The notes: generated by a model not told the origin, from the letters alone. A DNA stretch of 64,000 nucleotides from Coprobacillaceae bacterium UN01-12pH3A (GCA_027676805.1 JAQENU010000001.1:62001-126000), one strand, 5' to 3'; shown: positions 1 to 8,534, counted from the first letter of the stretch. Numbers and translations are program-made.

Positions 1-1011
1 TTCAAATTGAAGCAGCTGTTCGGGAATCTTAACAGAAATAACAGCTGTCAAGCCTTCACGAACATCATTTCCCTCAAGATTTTTGTCTTTTTCTTTTAAC
101 AGACTATATTTACGTGCATATTCATTGAATACACGGGTTAAAGCCGTACGAAACCCAGTTTCGTGAGTTCCGCCGTCACTGGTTCTGACCAAGTTGACAA
201 AGCTGATTGTGTTTTCTTGATAACTGTCAGTAAACTGCAGCGAGCATTCCGTTTCAATCTCATTCACAACACCTTCAATGTTGATTATCGGATGAAGTAC
301 ATTTTTTTGATCATTCATGTAATCAACAAATTCTTCTAAGCCTTTATCATATTTAAACGTATCCGATTTTCCTGTACGTTCATCATATAATTCCATTTGA
401 ATACCTTTTAATAAAAAAGCACTCTCTCTCATTCTCTCTGAAATCGTTGTATAGTTAAATTCAACAGTTGAAAAGATGGTATCATCCGGCATGAACTGGA
501 TGGTGGATCCGGTTTGTGTGCTTTTCCCGATAACTTCCAAATCAGAAATCACGGTTCCGCCATTTTCAAAACGCTGAAAATATTTTTTACCGTCACGACA
601 GATGGTGATCTCCAGCCATTTCGATAAGGCATTGACAACACTTGCCCCAACACCATGTAATCCGCCTGATGTTTTATATCCGCCATCACCCGAGAATTTT
701 CCTCCGGCATGCAGAATCGTTAAAATGACTTCCGTTGTATTTCTGCCGCTGGCATGTTTCCCAACAGGGTATCCACGGCCATGATCTTCTACTTTAATAC
801 TATTATCTTTACCGATGGTGACAATGACTTTATCACCATAACCGGATAAAGCTTCATCAATGGCATTATCGACAATTTCCCAAACGAGATGATGTAATCC
901 TCGTCCGTCCGTTGATCCGATATACATCCCCGGTCTTTTTCGGACCGCTTCCAGCCCTTCTAGGATTTGAATGCTCGAATCATCATATGTATTAGTTACC
1001 TTTTTACTCAT
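1..1011 (-). CDS. parE: DNA topoisomerase IV subunit B (ParE), N-terminal 337 residues, cut by window edge
   Basis: ATPase subunit of topoisomerase IV, which decatenates daughter chromosomes together with ParC. The reading frame opens with ATG at 1011 behind an AAAGGAAG site and stays open to base 1, so the C-terminal TOPRIM part lies outside. The N-terminal GHKL ATPase signatures are visible: the RKRPGMYIGST block, the EIVDNAIDEAL N-box, DHGRGYPVG, and GGLHGVGASVVNAL. The last visible residues (IPEQLLQFE) match the ParE-type segment before the TOPRIM domain. ParE is preferred over GyrB because of the GLHHLVWEIVDNAIDEAL wording and because plsY is divergent next door, a common parE neighbour in Bacillota. 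The usual HGRGMP is HGRGYP here, a small change. I am confident of the family and fairly sure of ParE versus GyrB. Confidence 0.93.
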   Translation of the reverse strand, partial: MSKKVTNTYDDSSIQILEGLEAVRKRPGMYIGSTDGRGLHHLVWEIVDNAIDEALSGYGDKVIVTIGKDNSIKVEDHGRGYPVGKHASGRNTTEVILTILHAGGKFSGDGGYKTSGGLHGVGASVVNALSKWLEITICRDGKKYFQRFENGGTVISDLEVIGKSTQTGSTIQFMPDDTIFSTVEFNYTTISERMRESAFLLKGIQMELYDERTGKSDTFKYDKGLEEFVDYMNDQKNVLHPIINIEGVVNEIETECSLQFTDSYQENTISFVNLVRTSDGGTHETGFRTALTRVFNEYARKYSLLKEKDKNLEGNDVREGLTAVISVKIPEQLLQFE

Positions 1012-1085
1012 CAGTAATGACTTCCTTTCTTTAGAAACATTATGTTAATTATACCTTAACCCTTTTATTTTTCAAATATATTCGG

Positions 1086-1091
1086 TATAAT
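1086..1091 (+). promoter_or_regulatory. Probable -10 box of the plsY promoter
   Basis: A perfect TATAAT lies 18 bases before the plsY start in the short parE-plsY divergent gap. I see no good -35 box at 17 bases. Transcription would begin almost at the ribosome binding site GGGAGTG. Confidence 0.45.
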
Positions 1092-1109
1092 ATTTGCGGG
1101 AGTGATAAA

Positions 1110-1715
1110 ATGAATATTCAAACAATCATCACAATGATTTTATCTTATTTGTATGGTTCTATTCCTTTTGCTTTAGTAATTGGAATTGTTTTTTATCATA
1201 CAGACATACGGAAATTTGGTTCAGGCAATCCCGGTGGATCGAATGCCGGACGTGTCCTTGGCGCAAAAGCCGGACTAATCTGCATTATCTTGGATATTTC
1301 CAAATGTTTCGTTGTCGTAGAATTGACTAAGCTGTTGACCAATACTTTTGACTTACCGCCTTATGCAATTTATTTATCTGCATTAGCTTGTGTCATTGGA
1401 CATTGCTATTCTGTCTTTATGAAATTCAAAGGCGGAAAAGCGGTATCTGTTTTCTTTGGATACATACTGGCCACAAACTTTATTGTGTTCGCTATCGTGG
1501 GTCTCTTCTTTTTAGCGGTATTAAAAATTACCAAATATGTTTCTTTGGCTTCTATCAGCTGTGCCTTGGTGATGATGGCAATTACGCCGTTCTTCCACTA
1601 CGGTCCGGTAGGACTAGGTGTGAATGCCGTGATCGTTCTATTGCTGATCTATAAGCATCGTGCCAATATCACAAGACTAAGAAATAAGACTGAAAATAAA
1701 ATCACTTGGATGTAG
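1110..1715 (+). CDS. plsY: Glycerol-3-phosphate acyltransferase PlsY
   Basis: Membrane enzyme that acylates glycerol-3-phosphate from acyl-phosphate, the first step of phospholipid synthesis in Bacillota. At 201 residues it is normal length with several membrane helices. The three family motifs are present: GSIPFALVIG near the N-terminus, GSGNPGGSNAGRVLG (phosphate-binding loop, around residue 37), and GHCYSVFMKFKGGKAVSVFFG (around residue 101). It is divergent from parE, a conserved neighbourhood. A hairpin terminator starts at its stop codon. Confidence 0.96.
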   Translation: MNIQTIITMILSYLYGSIPFALVIGIVFYHTDIRKFGSGNPGGSNAGRVLGAKAGLICIILDISKCFVVVELTKLLTNTFDLPPYAIYLSALACVIGHCYSVFMKFKGGKAVSVFFGYILATNFIVFAIVGLFFLAVLKITKYVSLASISCALVMMAITPFFHYGPVGLGVNAVIVLLLIYKHRANITRLRNKTENKITWM

Positions 1716-1737
1716 AGGCTGTGCCTCTATTTTTTTG
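1713..1737 (+). terminator. Intrinsic terminator of plsY
   Basis: Perfect 7-bp stem TAGAGGC/GCCTCTA with a TGT loop followed by seven T. It begins on the plsY stop codon and overlaps the end of the convergent phosphatase gene. Confidence 0.85.
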
Positions 1738-2362
1738 TATACGAAATCGTTTTTGCTTCATCTAAATGGGTATCGATCGCCTCTTTTAAAATTTGATAAC
1801 GATGATCTTTTAATGAAACGATCGTGAGTGCACCACCGCGTATAATCGATTGATTCAAAGCTGTAAGTCCTTTAATGGGAACCTCTTTGATAATGCTCAT
1901 TAAAATCACATACAGCATCCCGTGAATCGCCATAAAAATATGATGATCTCCTTTTAATGACTGCAAGTCATCTAAAAAAGAATGCAGTCGTGCATACACT
2001 TCTGCGTAGCTTTCTCCATGGGGAATTCGATCAAATGCTTCCGGATGATTCCAAAGGGCATCATAATCTTTTAAATCAAGTAATTCCCTGACATAGCGCC
2101 CTTCATAATCACCAAAGCTCATTTCTTTTAAACGTTCATCTGTTAGGATTGACCGATTTGGGAAGACAAGACAAGCCGTCTGATAAGCACGTCCCAATGG
2201 ACTTGAATAAATTATATCGATGGGATGCTGCTTCATTAATTCAGCTAAAGCTTCCGCATCCTTTATTCCCTGAGCGGTCAATGCAGAATCCCCATGACCT
2301 TGCAGGCGTCCTTCTTCATTCCATTGTGTCATGCCATGACGGGTTATATATAGATAGATCAT
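1727..2362 (-). CDS. Histidine phosphatase family protein (phosphoglycerate mutase-like)
   Basis: Member of the histidine phosphatase superfamily (GpmB/CobC type, cofactor-independent of metal), 211 residues. The catalytic RHG triad is at residues 8-10 (TRHGMTQWNEEG), the second arginine block is SSPLGRAYQTA, the acid is in LKEMSFGDYEGR, and the second histidine is in AIHGMLYVI. All core residues are present, so it should be active, but the substrate cannot be read from sequence. It starts only 30 bases after yneF. A terminator lies in that gap and no clear Shine-Dalgarno precedes its ATG, so expression may depend on read-through. Confidence 0.85.
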   Translation of the reverse strand: MIYLYITRHGMTQWNEEGRLQGHGDSALTAQGIKDAEALAELMKQHPIDIIYSSPLGRAYQTACLVFPNRSILTDERLKEMSFGDYEGRYVRELLDLKDYDALWNHPEAFDRIPHGESYAEVYARLHSFLDDLQSLKGDHHIFMAIHGMLYVILMSIIKEVPIKGLTALNQSIIRGGALTIVSLKDHRYQILKEAIDTHLDEAKTISYTKK

Positions 2363-2370
2363 TCTTACAA

Positions 2371-2396
2371 CAAAAAAATAAGAGGAACCTCTTATT
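2371..2396 (-). terminator. Terminator or attenuator after yneF
   Basis: On the minus strand AATAAGAGG/CCTCTTATT forms a tight hairpin followed by seven T. It overlaps the yneF stop and sits directly upstream of the phosphatase start. Confidence 0.75.
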
Positions 2397-2601
2397 TATA
2401 TTGCGAATTCATTGATTTCATGATTCTTTTGATCTGTGCTTCTGTTGGTTTTCTTCCCATTTCCATAAACATTGCACGGATCATCTTTTCATTGATAGGA
2501 GGGTTCTTTTGAAGCTGCTTCTTGAAATAATATCTTGCCCCAAAGAAACCTACAATCAGCCCAACAACAACACAAAGAATTTGGATAAATAGATCACTCA
2601 T
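2392..2601 (-). CDS. yneF: YneF family (UPF0154) small membrane protein
   Basis: Small protein of 69 residues with one N-terminal membrane helix (residues 5-22) and a basic cytoplasmic tail with the family wording NEKMIRAMFMEMGRKPTEAQIKRIMKSM. This is the classic UPF0154/YneF layout; function unknown. It has a strong GGAGGTG site. In Bacillus subtilis yneF also follows tkt and yneE (sirA), the order seen here. Confidence in the family is high. Confidence 0.92.
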   Translation of the reverse strand: MSDLFIQILCVVVGLIVGFFGARYYFKKQLQKNPPINEKMIRAMFMEMGRKPTEAQIKRIMKSMNSQYK

Positions 2602-2620
2602 TTGTTGACACCTCCATAAA

Positions 2621-2977
2621 TTACTTATCTAGTATAACATAATTTGAATCACATTGCAAAATGATATTCTTCATTATATGGAACTTTGTCGAACAGCGCA
2701 AATAAATCCCATGATCATAGACTTTCATTAAAGAAGAAGCGCCTGTAATACGATTTCTTATGTAGTGCGTACCCAAATAATATGTATAGTCATTTCGTTC
2801 CTTAAAAAAGTCTTTGAGGATACTGTCGATTTCCTGATGGTCCAAGAATACTAACTGATGCTGCCCTTTAGAAAACAGATCATGATTCCTTCTTGCCATT
2901 TTATGAATTGCTTTGGGATATTTATAGGCATAAACAAGAAATTCATTATTTACTTTATAAATATAATACTCTTCCAT
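2621..2977 (-). CDS. sirA: Probable SirA-like sporulation inhibitor of replication
   Basis: 118-residue protein between tkt and yneF, exactly where yneE/sirA sits in Bacillus subtilis. SirA binds the DnaA N-terminal domain and stops new replication rounds at sporulation onset. The N-terminus (MEEYYIYKVNNEFLVYAYKYPKAI) resembles the start of SirA, which also opens with a short aromatic strand followed by a K/NEEF segment, but overall similarity is weak by eye. The assignment therefore rests mainly on gene order and on the sporulation genes elsewhere in the window. It has its own leader after the tkt terminator and a GGGTGATG ribosome site. It could instead be an unrelated protein. Confidence 0.55.
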   Translation of the reverse strand: MEEYYIYKVNNEFLVYAYKYPKAIHKMARRNHDLFSKGQHQLVFLDHQEIDSILKDFFKERNDYTYYLGTHYIRNRITGASSLMKVYDHGIYLRCSTKFHIMKNIILQCDSNYVILDK

Positions 2978-3017
2978 CTTTCATCACCCAAACTTATTTT
3001 AGAGGATTCAAAACGAA

Positions 3018-3043
3018 AAAAAAGGCGAATTACCGCCTTTTTT
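3018..3043 (-). terminator. Bidirectional-looking terminator after transketolase
   Basis: Stem AAAAAAGGCG/CGCCTTTTTT with a six-base loop, A- and T-flanked on both sides. It closes tkt before the sirA-like gene. Confidence 0.85.
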
Positions 3044-3044
3044 A

Positions 3045-5024
3045 TTATTTTATTAGTTTATAGATATTTTCTTTTACTTTCTCTACGGTAAAGCCATAAT
3101 TAGCAATAACATCTTTTGCCGGAGCCGATGCACCAAAAGTATCGATCCCCATGCTGATGCCATCAAGCCCAACATATTTACCCCAGCCAAAAGTTGCTCC
3201 CATTTCAACAGATAAGCGTTTTCTCATTGAACTTGGTAAAATGCTTTCTTTATATTCGGCTGACTGGCGATCGAAAAGATCCATTGACGGCATAGAAATA
3301 ACACGAACATCAATGCCTTCTTCCATCAATTCTTTTTTAGCTTCCATCGCTAAATTGACTTCTGAACCGGTTGCGATAATGATCGCATCCATCTGATTTT
3401 CTTCTTTTCCAACGATATAGGCACCATGACGAACTCCTTCATACCCGGTATTTTCCATTGTCGTTAAATTTTGTCTTGTTAGAAGAAGAGCTGTCGGACG
3501 ATCTTTTGTTTCCAATGCCTGACGCCATGCTCCTGCCATTTCATTCGCATCACAAGGACGAATAACTTGCATATTCACCATCGCACGCAGCATTGCCATT
3601 TGTTCAATCGGCTGATGAGTTGGTCCGTCTTCACCAACAGCGATACTATCATGAGACAAAGCCAAAATAATTGGCAATCCCATTAAAGTGGACATTCTTA
3701 ATCCGGCTTTTAAATAATCACTAAATACCATGAATGCGCCTGAAGCAACTCTTAATCCGGTATGAAGCGTCATCCCATTCATAATCGTAACCATGGCAAA
3801 CTCGCGGATTCCATAATATACGTTACGTCCGTCATAGTTTCCAGGCAGGAATGGTTTTTCATAGCTGATATTTGATTTGGTTGATCCTGATAAATCCGCA
3901 GCTCCTGCCATAAAGGAATGATATTCTTTGGCGAAAGCATCGATTACCTGTGAAGAAGTGTTGCGGGTTGCATCGCTGTGCCCTACTTCGTAAGTAGGTA
4001 AAATGCTGTCATAATCTAATTCATAGTCATCAGAAACAGCCATCATAAATTCTTTATAAAGTTCAGGGTATTCATTCTGATATTCTTTCAGCATTTTATC
4101 CCATTTTTTGTTTTTATTAAGACCACGTTTAGCTACATTTTTATGGAAATCTGCATAGACTTCTTCTGGCACAAAGAAATCATCATGATCAAAGCCATAA
4201 GCTAATTTTGTATTGCGCCCGTCTTCAGCTCCCAAAGGATTTCCATGAACCTTGCTTGTTCCCTGATTTTTAGATCCATATCCGATGATAGTATGATTAA
4301 TAATCAAGGTAGGCTTATACACATTGTTTTTTGCTTTTTTAATTGCTTTAGACAGACTGCTAAGATCATTTCCATCTTTAACTTCCAATACTTCGAACCC
4401 ACAAGATTCAAAACGTTTTTTTACATTTTCAGAGAATGATAAATCCAACGGACCATCTAAAGTCACCTTGTTGGCATCGTAAATAATGACTAATTTCCCT
4501 AATGAATAATGTCCTGCTAAGGAACAGGCTTCATAAGTCACGCCTTCTTCCATATCGCCATCTCCACACAATACATACGTATAATGATCACAGATGTCGT
4601 ATCCTGGCTTATTAAATTTTGTCGATAAGGCTTTTTCTGCCATTGCCATTCCGACTGCCATTGGAATCCCTTGTCCTAACGGACCTGAACTGGCATCAAT
4701 TCCCGGTGTCATCTTATATTCAGGATGTCCCGGTGTTTTAGATTCCCATTGTCTGAATGATTTTAAATCATCCATTGTAAGATCAAATCCAGATAAATGC
4801 AGTAAACTATACAATAATGCACAAGCATGTCCAGACGCTAAAACAAAACGATCACGATTAAACCATTCCGGATTCTTTGGATTGGTAGTGAACGTTTTAG
4901 TAAATAACGTATATAAAGCGGGTGCCGACCCAATGACCATTCCAGGATGTCCCGAATTGGCTTTATTGATCATGTCGATACCAAGAGAACGAATCGTTGC
5001 GACCGATAAATCAGATATTTCCAT
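3045..5024 (-). CDS. tkt: Transketolase
   Basis: Thiamine-diphosphate enzyme of the non-oxidative pentose phosphate pathway that moves two-carbon ketol units between sugar phosphates. The 659-residue length is typical. Visible signatures: SGHPG with the catalytic histidine near residue 26, ASGHACALLYSLLH, the thiamine-binding GDGDMEEGVTYEA block, and the transketolase motif SHDSIAVGEDGPTHQP in the pyrimidine domain. The C-terminal domain ends with IDTFGASAPAKD. ATG is preceded by GGAGGA. It lies downstream of ynzC as in Bacillus subtilis and ends in its own terminator. Confidence 0.97.
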   Translation of the reverse strand: MEISDLSVATIRSLGIDMINKANSGHPGMVIGSAPALYTLFTKTFTTNPKNPEWFNRDRFVLASGHACALLYSLLHLSGFDLTMDDLKSFRQWESKTPGHPEYKMTPGIDASSGPLGQGIPMAVGMAMAEKALSTKFNKPGYDICDHYTYVLCGDGDMEEGVTYEACSLAGHYSLGKLVIIYDANKVTLDGPLDLSFSENVKKRFESCGFEVLEVKDGNDLSSLSKAIKKAKNNVYKPTLIINHTIIGYGSKNQGTSKVHGNPLGAEDGRNTKLAYGFDHDDFFVPEEVYADFHKNVAKRGLNKNKKWDKMLKEYQNEYPELYKEFMMAVSDDYELDYDSILPTYEVGHSDATRNTSSQVIDAFAKEYHSFMAGAADLSGSTKSNISYEKPFLPGNYDGRNVYYGIREFAMVTIMNGMTLHTGLRVASGAFMVFSDYLKAGLRMSTLMGLPIILALSHDSIAVGEDGPTHQPIEQMAMLRAMVNMQVIRPCDANEMAGAWRQALETKDRPTALLLTRQNLTTMENTGYEGVRHGAYIVGKEENQMDAIIIATGSEVNLAMEAKKELMEEGIDVRVISMPSMDLFDRQSAEYKESILPSSMRKRLSVEMGATFGWGKYVGLDGISMGIDTFGASAPAKDVIANYGFTVEKVKENIYKLIK

Positions 5025-5131
5025 TAAGCTAATCCTCCGTTAATAAAATTGCTATATCAACATTATTATACACAATTCGAGTCAAAAGTATATTATTTTT
5101 TTATCATCAGATAAAAAAGTTATCTTTAAAC

Positions 5132-5151
5132 AAAAAAGACCCTAATGGGTC
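5132..5151 (-). terminator. Terminator of ynzC
   Basis: GACCC/GGGTC hairpin followed by six T on the minus strand. The ynzC TAG stop is inside the loop. Confidence 0.75.
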
Positions 5152-5381
5152 GTTCCTGAATTCTTCATCTTTTCTTCTTTAATTTTTTCTGGTGTAATAT
5201 CATTTCCTTCAGCATCCACCACTTTCACAGAAGTCAGCTGCTGTTTAAATCCAGCTCTGAAGATTTGCAGATATTCCTGATACAATACTTGCTGTTCTGC
5301 CTTTTCTTCATCTGTCAATCCTTCTGTTTTTTTCTTTCTTGCAAGAAAGTTGATCCTTGCAATCAGTTCATCCATTTCCAT
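5142..5381 (-). CDS. ynzC: YnzC family (UPF0291/DUF896) protein
   Basis: 79-residue soluble protein. The N-terminal helical hairpin carries the family wording LIARINFLARKKKTEGLTDEEKAEQQVLYQEYLQIFRAGFKQQL, followed by an extended DAEGNDITPEKI tail. Function is unknown. In Bacillus subtilis ynzC is in the SOS-linked yneA-yneB-ynzC operon before tkt. Here lexA/yneA are absent and a structured RNA takes the upstream position. The ribosome site is AAGGAGAT. Confidence 0.93.
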   Translation of the reverse strand: MEMDELIARINFLARKKKTEGLTDEEKAEQQVLYQEYLQIFRAGFKQQLTSVKVVDAEGNDITPEKIKEEKMKNSGTTH

Positions 5382-5422
5382 CTATGTATCTCCTTTACTA
5401 TAAGGCTTTTAAACAAAATAAG

Positions 5423-5577
5423 TGCCTAGGGGTGTTTAGATTATCCCTGGTTCATACAGGTGGGCATCTTAGTATTTAAATTAGGATCCCTAATCATTGA
5501 AAAGGTATTCAACACATTAAACACAAATCAGATTCCCTTATCTAACATGTAGGAAATTTATTTTCCCCTAGGCAATA
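5423..5577 (-). ncRNA. Structured RNA, 6S RNA candidate (or long structured leader of ynzC)
   Basis: On the minus strand a sigma-A promoter fires into a segment whose ends pair over a 10-bp helix, TGCCTAGGGG with CCCCTAGGCA (5423-5432 with 5565-5574). Inside are three small hairpins: TTAGAT/ATCTGA, ATTAGG/CCTAAT and CCTG/CAGG. The size (about 155 nt) and the end-to-end closing helix are like 6S RNA, which mimics an open promoter and sequesters RNA polymerase. No poly-T terminator follows the closing helix, so a leader or riboswitch for ynzC (start 5381) is the alternative. No known riboswitch core sequence is recognisable. Confidence 0.6.
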
Positions 5578-5583
5578 TTATTA

Positions 5584-5611
5584 TAGCATAGTTTAGTTGT
5601 CTGTAAACATC
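5584..5611 (-). promoter_or_regulatory. Sigma-A promoter of the structured RNA
   Basis: Minus strand TTTACA, 16-base spacer, TATAAT, with the start expected a few bases before the closing helix. It is one of the best sigma-A matches in the window. Confidence 0.7.
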
Positions 5612-5906
5612 TTTTATCTATAAAAAAATTACGTCGAATTCATCATGCTTTTTTTAACTAAACAGCCATAAAACCCTATTTCCAGCCTTTTTTAACCCAA
5701 CATTTTATTGTTTTAAATAATGGTTTGACATCTATTTACAGCAACATTAATTAGAAAACATTTATCGTCTATAGCTTTATCTATACAAATCTAAGCTGAG
5801 ATGACGCTTTTATAAAAGCTCCCAATTTTATATATGTTTAAATAGATGTTCAGACAATCCCCCATTATTACAGCAGTATTTTAAACAGGATCGATGTGGT
5901 ATAGGC
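5612..5906. other. Non-coding gap, no gene seen
   Basis: AT-rich sequence without a plausible reading frame, tRNA or clear terminator. The only regular element is a 14-bp palindrome GCTTTTATAAAAGC at 5806-5819. Confidence 0.5.
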
Positions 5907-6437
5907 TTATTTCGTAAAATCTATAAAATCATTTAAATACAATTCATATTTAATCGTTGACTGAGACTCCCCAAGCTGATTCTTCCATGAGTTTTCCAAA
6001 ATTTGAAGTTTTCTAAATCCTAGTTGTTCATATACATGTCGAGCATGTTTATTCTCTAAGTTGGTATCAAGAACAATTTTCTCATATTTCATATCCTTAA
6101 ACAAAAACGATATAAGCATACTAAGCAGCTTTTTGCCTAACCCTTTATTATGCAATGAAAAATCACAAATTTTTATACTTATTTCAGCTGTGCCTTGTCC
6201 TCGATTGCGGTAGCCCATCTCCCCTACAGCATTTTGCGACACTTCAATAATTAAATGTCTAAAAGATTCATCGTTGTCATTTTTCAGTTTTTCCACAACT
6301 GCATTTACCGTTTGACCGAGTCCCATTGGGAACCCAGCATGTGCCATGATTAATCCATCGTTCCACCATAGGACCAGCTGCTTTGCATCATCAGGTGTCG
6401 CATTTCTAATGGTTAGATTTTCAAAAGTTAGTACCAT
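5907..6437 (-). CDS. GNAT family N-acetyltransferase
   Basis: 176-residue acetyltransferase of the RimJ/RimL-like GNAT type. N-terminal LTIRNATPDDAKQLVLWWNDG is typical. The acetyl-CoA pyrophosphate loop region reads NKGLGKKLLSMLISFLF, and the C-terminal LDTNLENKHARHVYEQLGFRKL is the classic GNAT motif B. The acceptor is unknown. It has a strong AGGAGG site. It follows the small membrane protein gene at 6476, with a 38-base gap, in the same direction. Confidence 0.88.
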   Translation of the reverse strand: MVLTFENLTIRNATPDDAKQLVLWWNDGLIMAHAGFPMGLGQTVNAVVEKLKNDNDESFRHLIIEVSQNAVGEMGYRNRGQGTAEISIKICDFSLHNKGLGKKLLSMLISFLFKDMKYEKIVLDTNLENKHARHVYEQLGFRKLQILENSWKNQLGESQSTIKYELYLNDFIDFTK

Positions 6438-6475
6438 TCCATTTCCTCCTATCCGATTGAAATTTCAAACATGAT

Positions 6476-7051
6476 TTAACTACCATAAAGGACATACAGT
6501 TGAATCTTCGAACCGTCACTACTGTTTTCCCCTTCTAAAAGCGTATACTTTTTATCAAACATCGATTTTTGTTCTGCACTAAAATTAAAGTTATAATATA
6601 AAAACGAAACCTCTTCTTGCAGATTAATTTTAGATATAGTAACCGGCTCAGACTTACTGCTATTACTTAGACAATCCAAATAGATACAGTTTTCACTAAG
6701 CTTCAGCGTTAGCTTGATACGCCCATCATCACGTTTTTTTCCTGTTGCCTGATTAAGCAAATTAAAGATATTTAACTTATGGATATTAAAAGAATTATCC
6801 AATTCGTATGTCCCCAATATGTCTTCAATGACACCGTTCTCATCAGAATATTCAAACACAAAAGTGAGTTGATTCACATTAAACGATGAATAAGAATAAT
6901 TCGCTTCATAAAAATCATTATTCTGCATTTTCAAGGAGAAAACAGTTTGAAATTCTGTCGTAATAAAATTGATAATATTCGCTGAAAGAATAACCAGCAG
7001 TATCAAGATAGAATATCCAATTTTTTTGTTTTTAATATTTAATTTGTTCAT
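6476..7051 (-). CDS. Hypothetical membrane-anchored protein
   Basis: 191 residues, not recognised. The N-terminus is lysine-rich followed by one hydrophobic helix (about residues 13-31), so it is probably anchored with the rest outside. The remainder is beta-rich with many polar aromatic residues and no cysteine-based motif beyond CIYLDCL. AAAGGGGA precedes the ATG. It lies just upstream of the GNAT gene and may be co-transcribed. Confidence 0.6.
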   Translation of the reverse strand: MNKLNIKNKKIGYSILILLVILSANIINFITTEFQTVFSLKMQNNDFYEANYSYSSFNVNQLTFVFEYSDENGVIEDILGTYELDNSFNIHKLNIFNLLNQATGKKRDDGRIKLTLKLSENCIYLDCLSNSSKSEPVTISKINLQEEVSFLYYNFNFSAEQKSMFDKKYTLLEGENSSDGSKIQLYVLYGS

Positions 7052-7190
7052 ATGTTTCCCCTTTTAAATTTGCAGCTGCATCTGTAAATTTAAAATACCA
7101 TTTTTATTCTTTTTTGTAAATATCTGCTTAATTTCTCATATATTGCGGGGCATATCTTATAAAAAATTATTTTTATGATGGTCTCTCTAA

Positions 7191-7224
7191 TAAAAAAGAT
7201 CATCTTCACTGGGAAAATGATCTT
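7191..7224 (-). terminator. Terminator after the M16 peptidase pair
   Basis: AAGATCAT/ATGATCTT stem, 13-base loop, then T-rich tail on the minus strand, immediately after the YmfH-like gene. Confidence 0.75.
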
Positions 7225-7232
7225 AAAATCAT

Positions 7233-8531
7233 TTAGTTGTCTGTTCCTTCTTTTTGTGGAACAATAATATGCACTGTCTTTGTATCTGCCACAAAGTATT
7301 CTCTCATTTTTAATACATCAGAAAGTGTAATACTGCTGATTATATCGATAATTTCAAAAGAAAATATTCCTTCGAAATAATAACGGCTAAACGTATTGGC
7401 AATCGTTTCAGGAGAGTTGAAACTGTTTATAAAAATTCCAATCGATTTCTTTTTTACCCTTTCAAACGTCGCTTGATCAATATTGAACTCATTTAAATGA
7501 TCAAACAATTGAAATAGGTATTGTTTTAATTCTTCCGGTTTTGTTGTATCTCCGCCTACTTGGATAAAAGCATAATCTCTCTCTTGAGTAAAGCCAGCAC
7601 CAAAAGAATCGTTGATTAAACCGTTATTCTGCATTTCTTCATAGATCGGGCTGCTTTTTGAAAATAAGATATCTAAAAGTATGTTCATACTTAATTCTTT
7701 AATCAGCTTATCTTCTCCATTTTGAGGAATATCATTTATCTTGATTCCCATCATCAGTTTCGGCATGACCACGTCCATTTTCAATATTTCTTCTTTTTGA
7801 TAGACAGTGGTTGGTTCTTCTATTTTTGCACGAACAATCTCCTGAGCGGGAGCAAATTGTTTTTTCGTTTGGTTTTGACGGATTAAAGCCATCATTTTTT
7901 CAGGCTCTAAGTTTCCTACTACAAAAAGCATCATATTGCTTGGATGATAAAAAGTTTCATAGCATTCCTTCAGCATCTCTACTGTCGTTGCATTGACCGT
8001 TTCAATTGTTCCGGCAATATCAACCTTGACAGGATGACGATGATATAAAGAGGCGATAGATCCAAAGTAATTACGCCAGTCCGGATCATCATCATACATT
8101 GAAATTTCCTGACCGATAATGCCTTTTTCTTTTTCAACGCTTTCTTTTGTTAAATGGAGTGACTGTACAAAATCAAGCAGCAGCTCAACACATTCGTCAA
8201 TACGATCAGCACTGGAAAAAAGATAAGCTGTACGGGAACTCGAAGTAAAGGCATTGGTGCTTGCACCTAATAAAGAAAACTTATCACCGGCATCCCCATC
8301 TTCCATATCAAACATTTTATGTTCAAGGAAATGGGCAATACCGTCTTGCGTTTTAATCATCTCTGATTGTCCCAATGGTACAAACTGTGTATCAATTGCG
8401 CCAAAACGGGTGGAAAACAGACCATAAGTCTTACTGAATCCGTATTTAGGCAGCAAGTAGACATTTAAGCCGTTATCCATTTTTTCATGATACAGCGTTT
8501 CTTTGATCGTCTCATAATATAGTTTTTCCAT
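7233..8531 (-). CDS. ymfH: M16 family zinc peptidase, YmfH-like (catalytic)
   Basis: 432-residue member of the pitrilysin/insulinase M16 family. The inverted zinc motif HFLEH is at residues 67-71 and the distal glutamate lies in GIIGQEISMYDDDPDWR about 75 residues on, so the active site is complete. It is paired with the upstream M16 gene; stop and start are three bases apart and the ribosome site lies in the end of that gene. Such pairs form active/inactive heterodimers. Bacillus ymfF-ymfH, downstream of spoIIIE, has the same layout. The substrate is unknown. Confidence 0.9.
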   Translation of the reverse strand: MEKLYYETIKETLYHEKMDNGLNVYLLPKYGFSKTYGLFSTRFGAIDTQFVPLGQSEMIKTQDGIAHFLEHKMFDMEDGDAGDKFSLLGASTNAFTSSSRTAYLFSSADRIDECVELLLDFVQSLHLTKESVEKEKGIIGQEISMYDDDPDWRNYFGSIASLYHRHPVKVDIAGTIETVNATTVEMLKECYETFYHPSNMMLFVVGNLEPEKMMALIRQNQTKKQFAPAQEIVRAKIEEPTTVYQKEEILKMDVVMPKLMMGIKINDIPQNGEDKLIKELSMNILLDILFSKSSPIYEEMQNNGLINDSFGAGFTQERDYAFIQVGGDTTKPEELKQYLFQLFDHLNEFNIDQATFERVKKKSIGIFINSFNSPETIANTFSRYYFEGIFSFEIIDIISSITLSDVLKMREYFVADTKTVHIIVPQKEGTDN

Positions 8532-8534
8532 AGC

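Noticed and set aside
602..784. Plus-strand frame opposite parE
   Set aside because: It is the antisense shadow of a strongly conserved parE segment and lacks translation signals.
2690..2700. Spo0A-box-like TTTGTCGAACA
   Set aside because: It is inside the sirA-like coding sequence and about 90 bases from the next start; chance match is likely.
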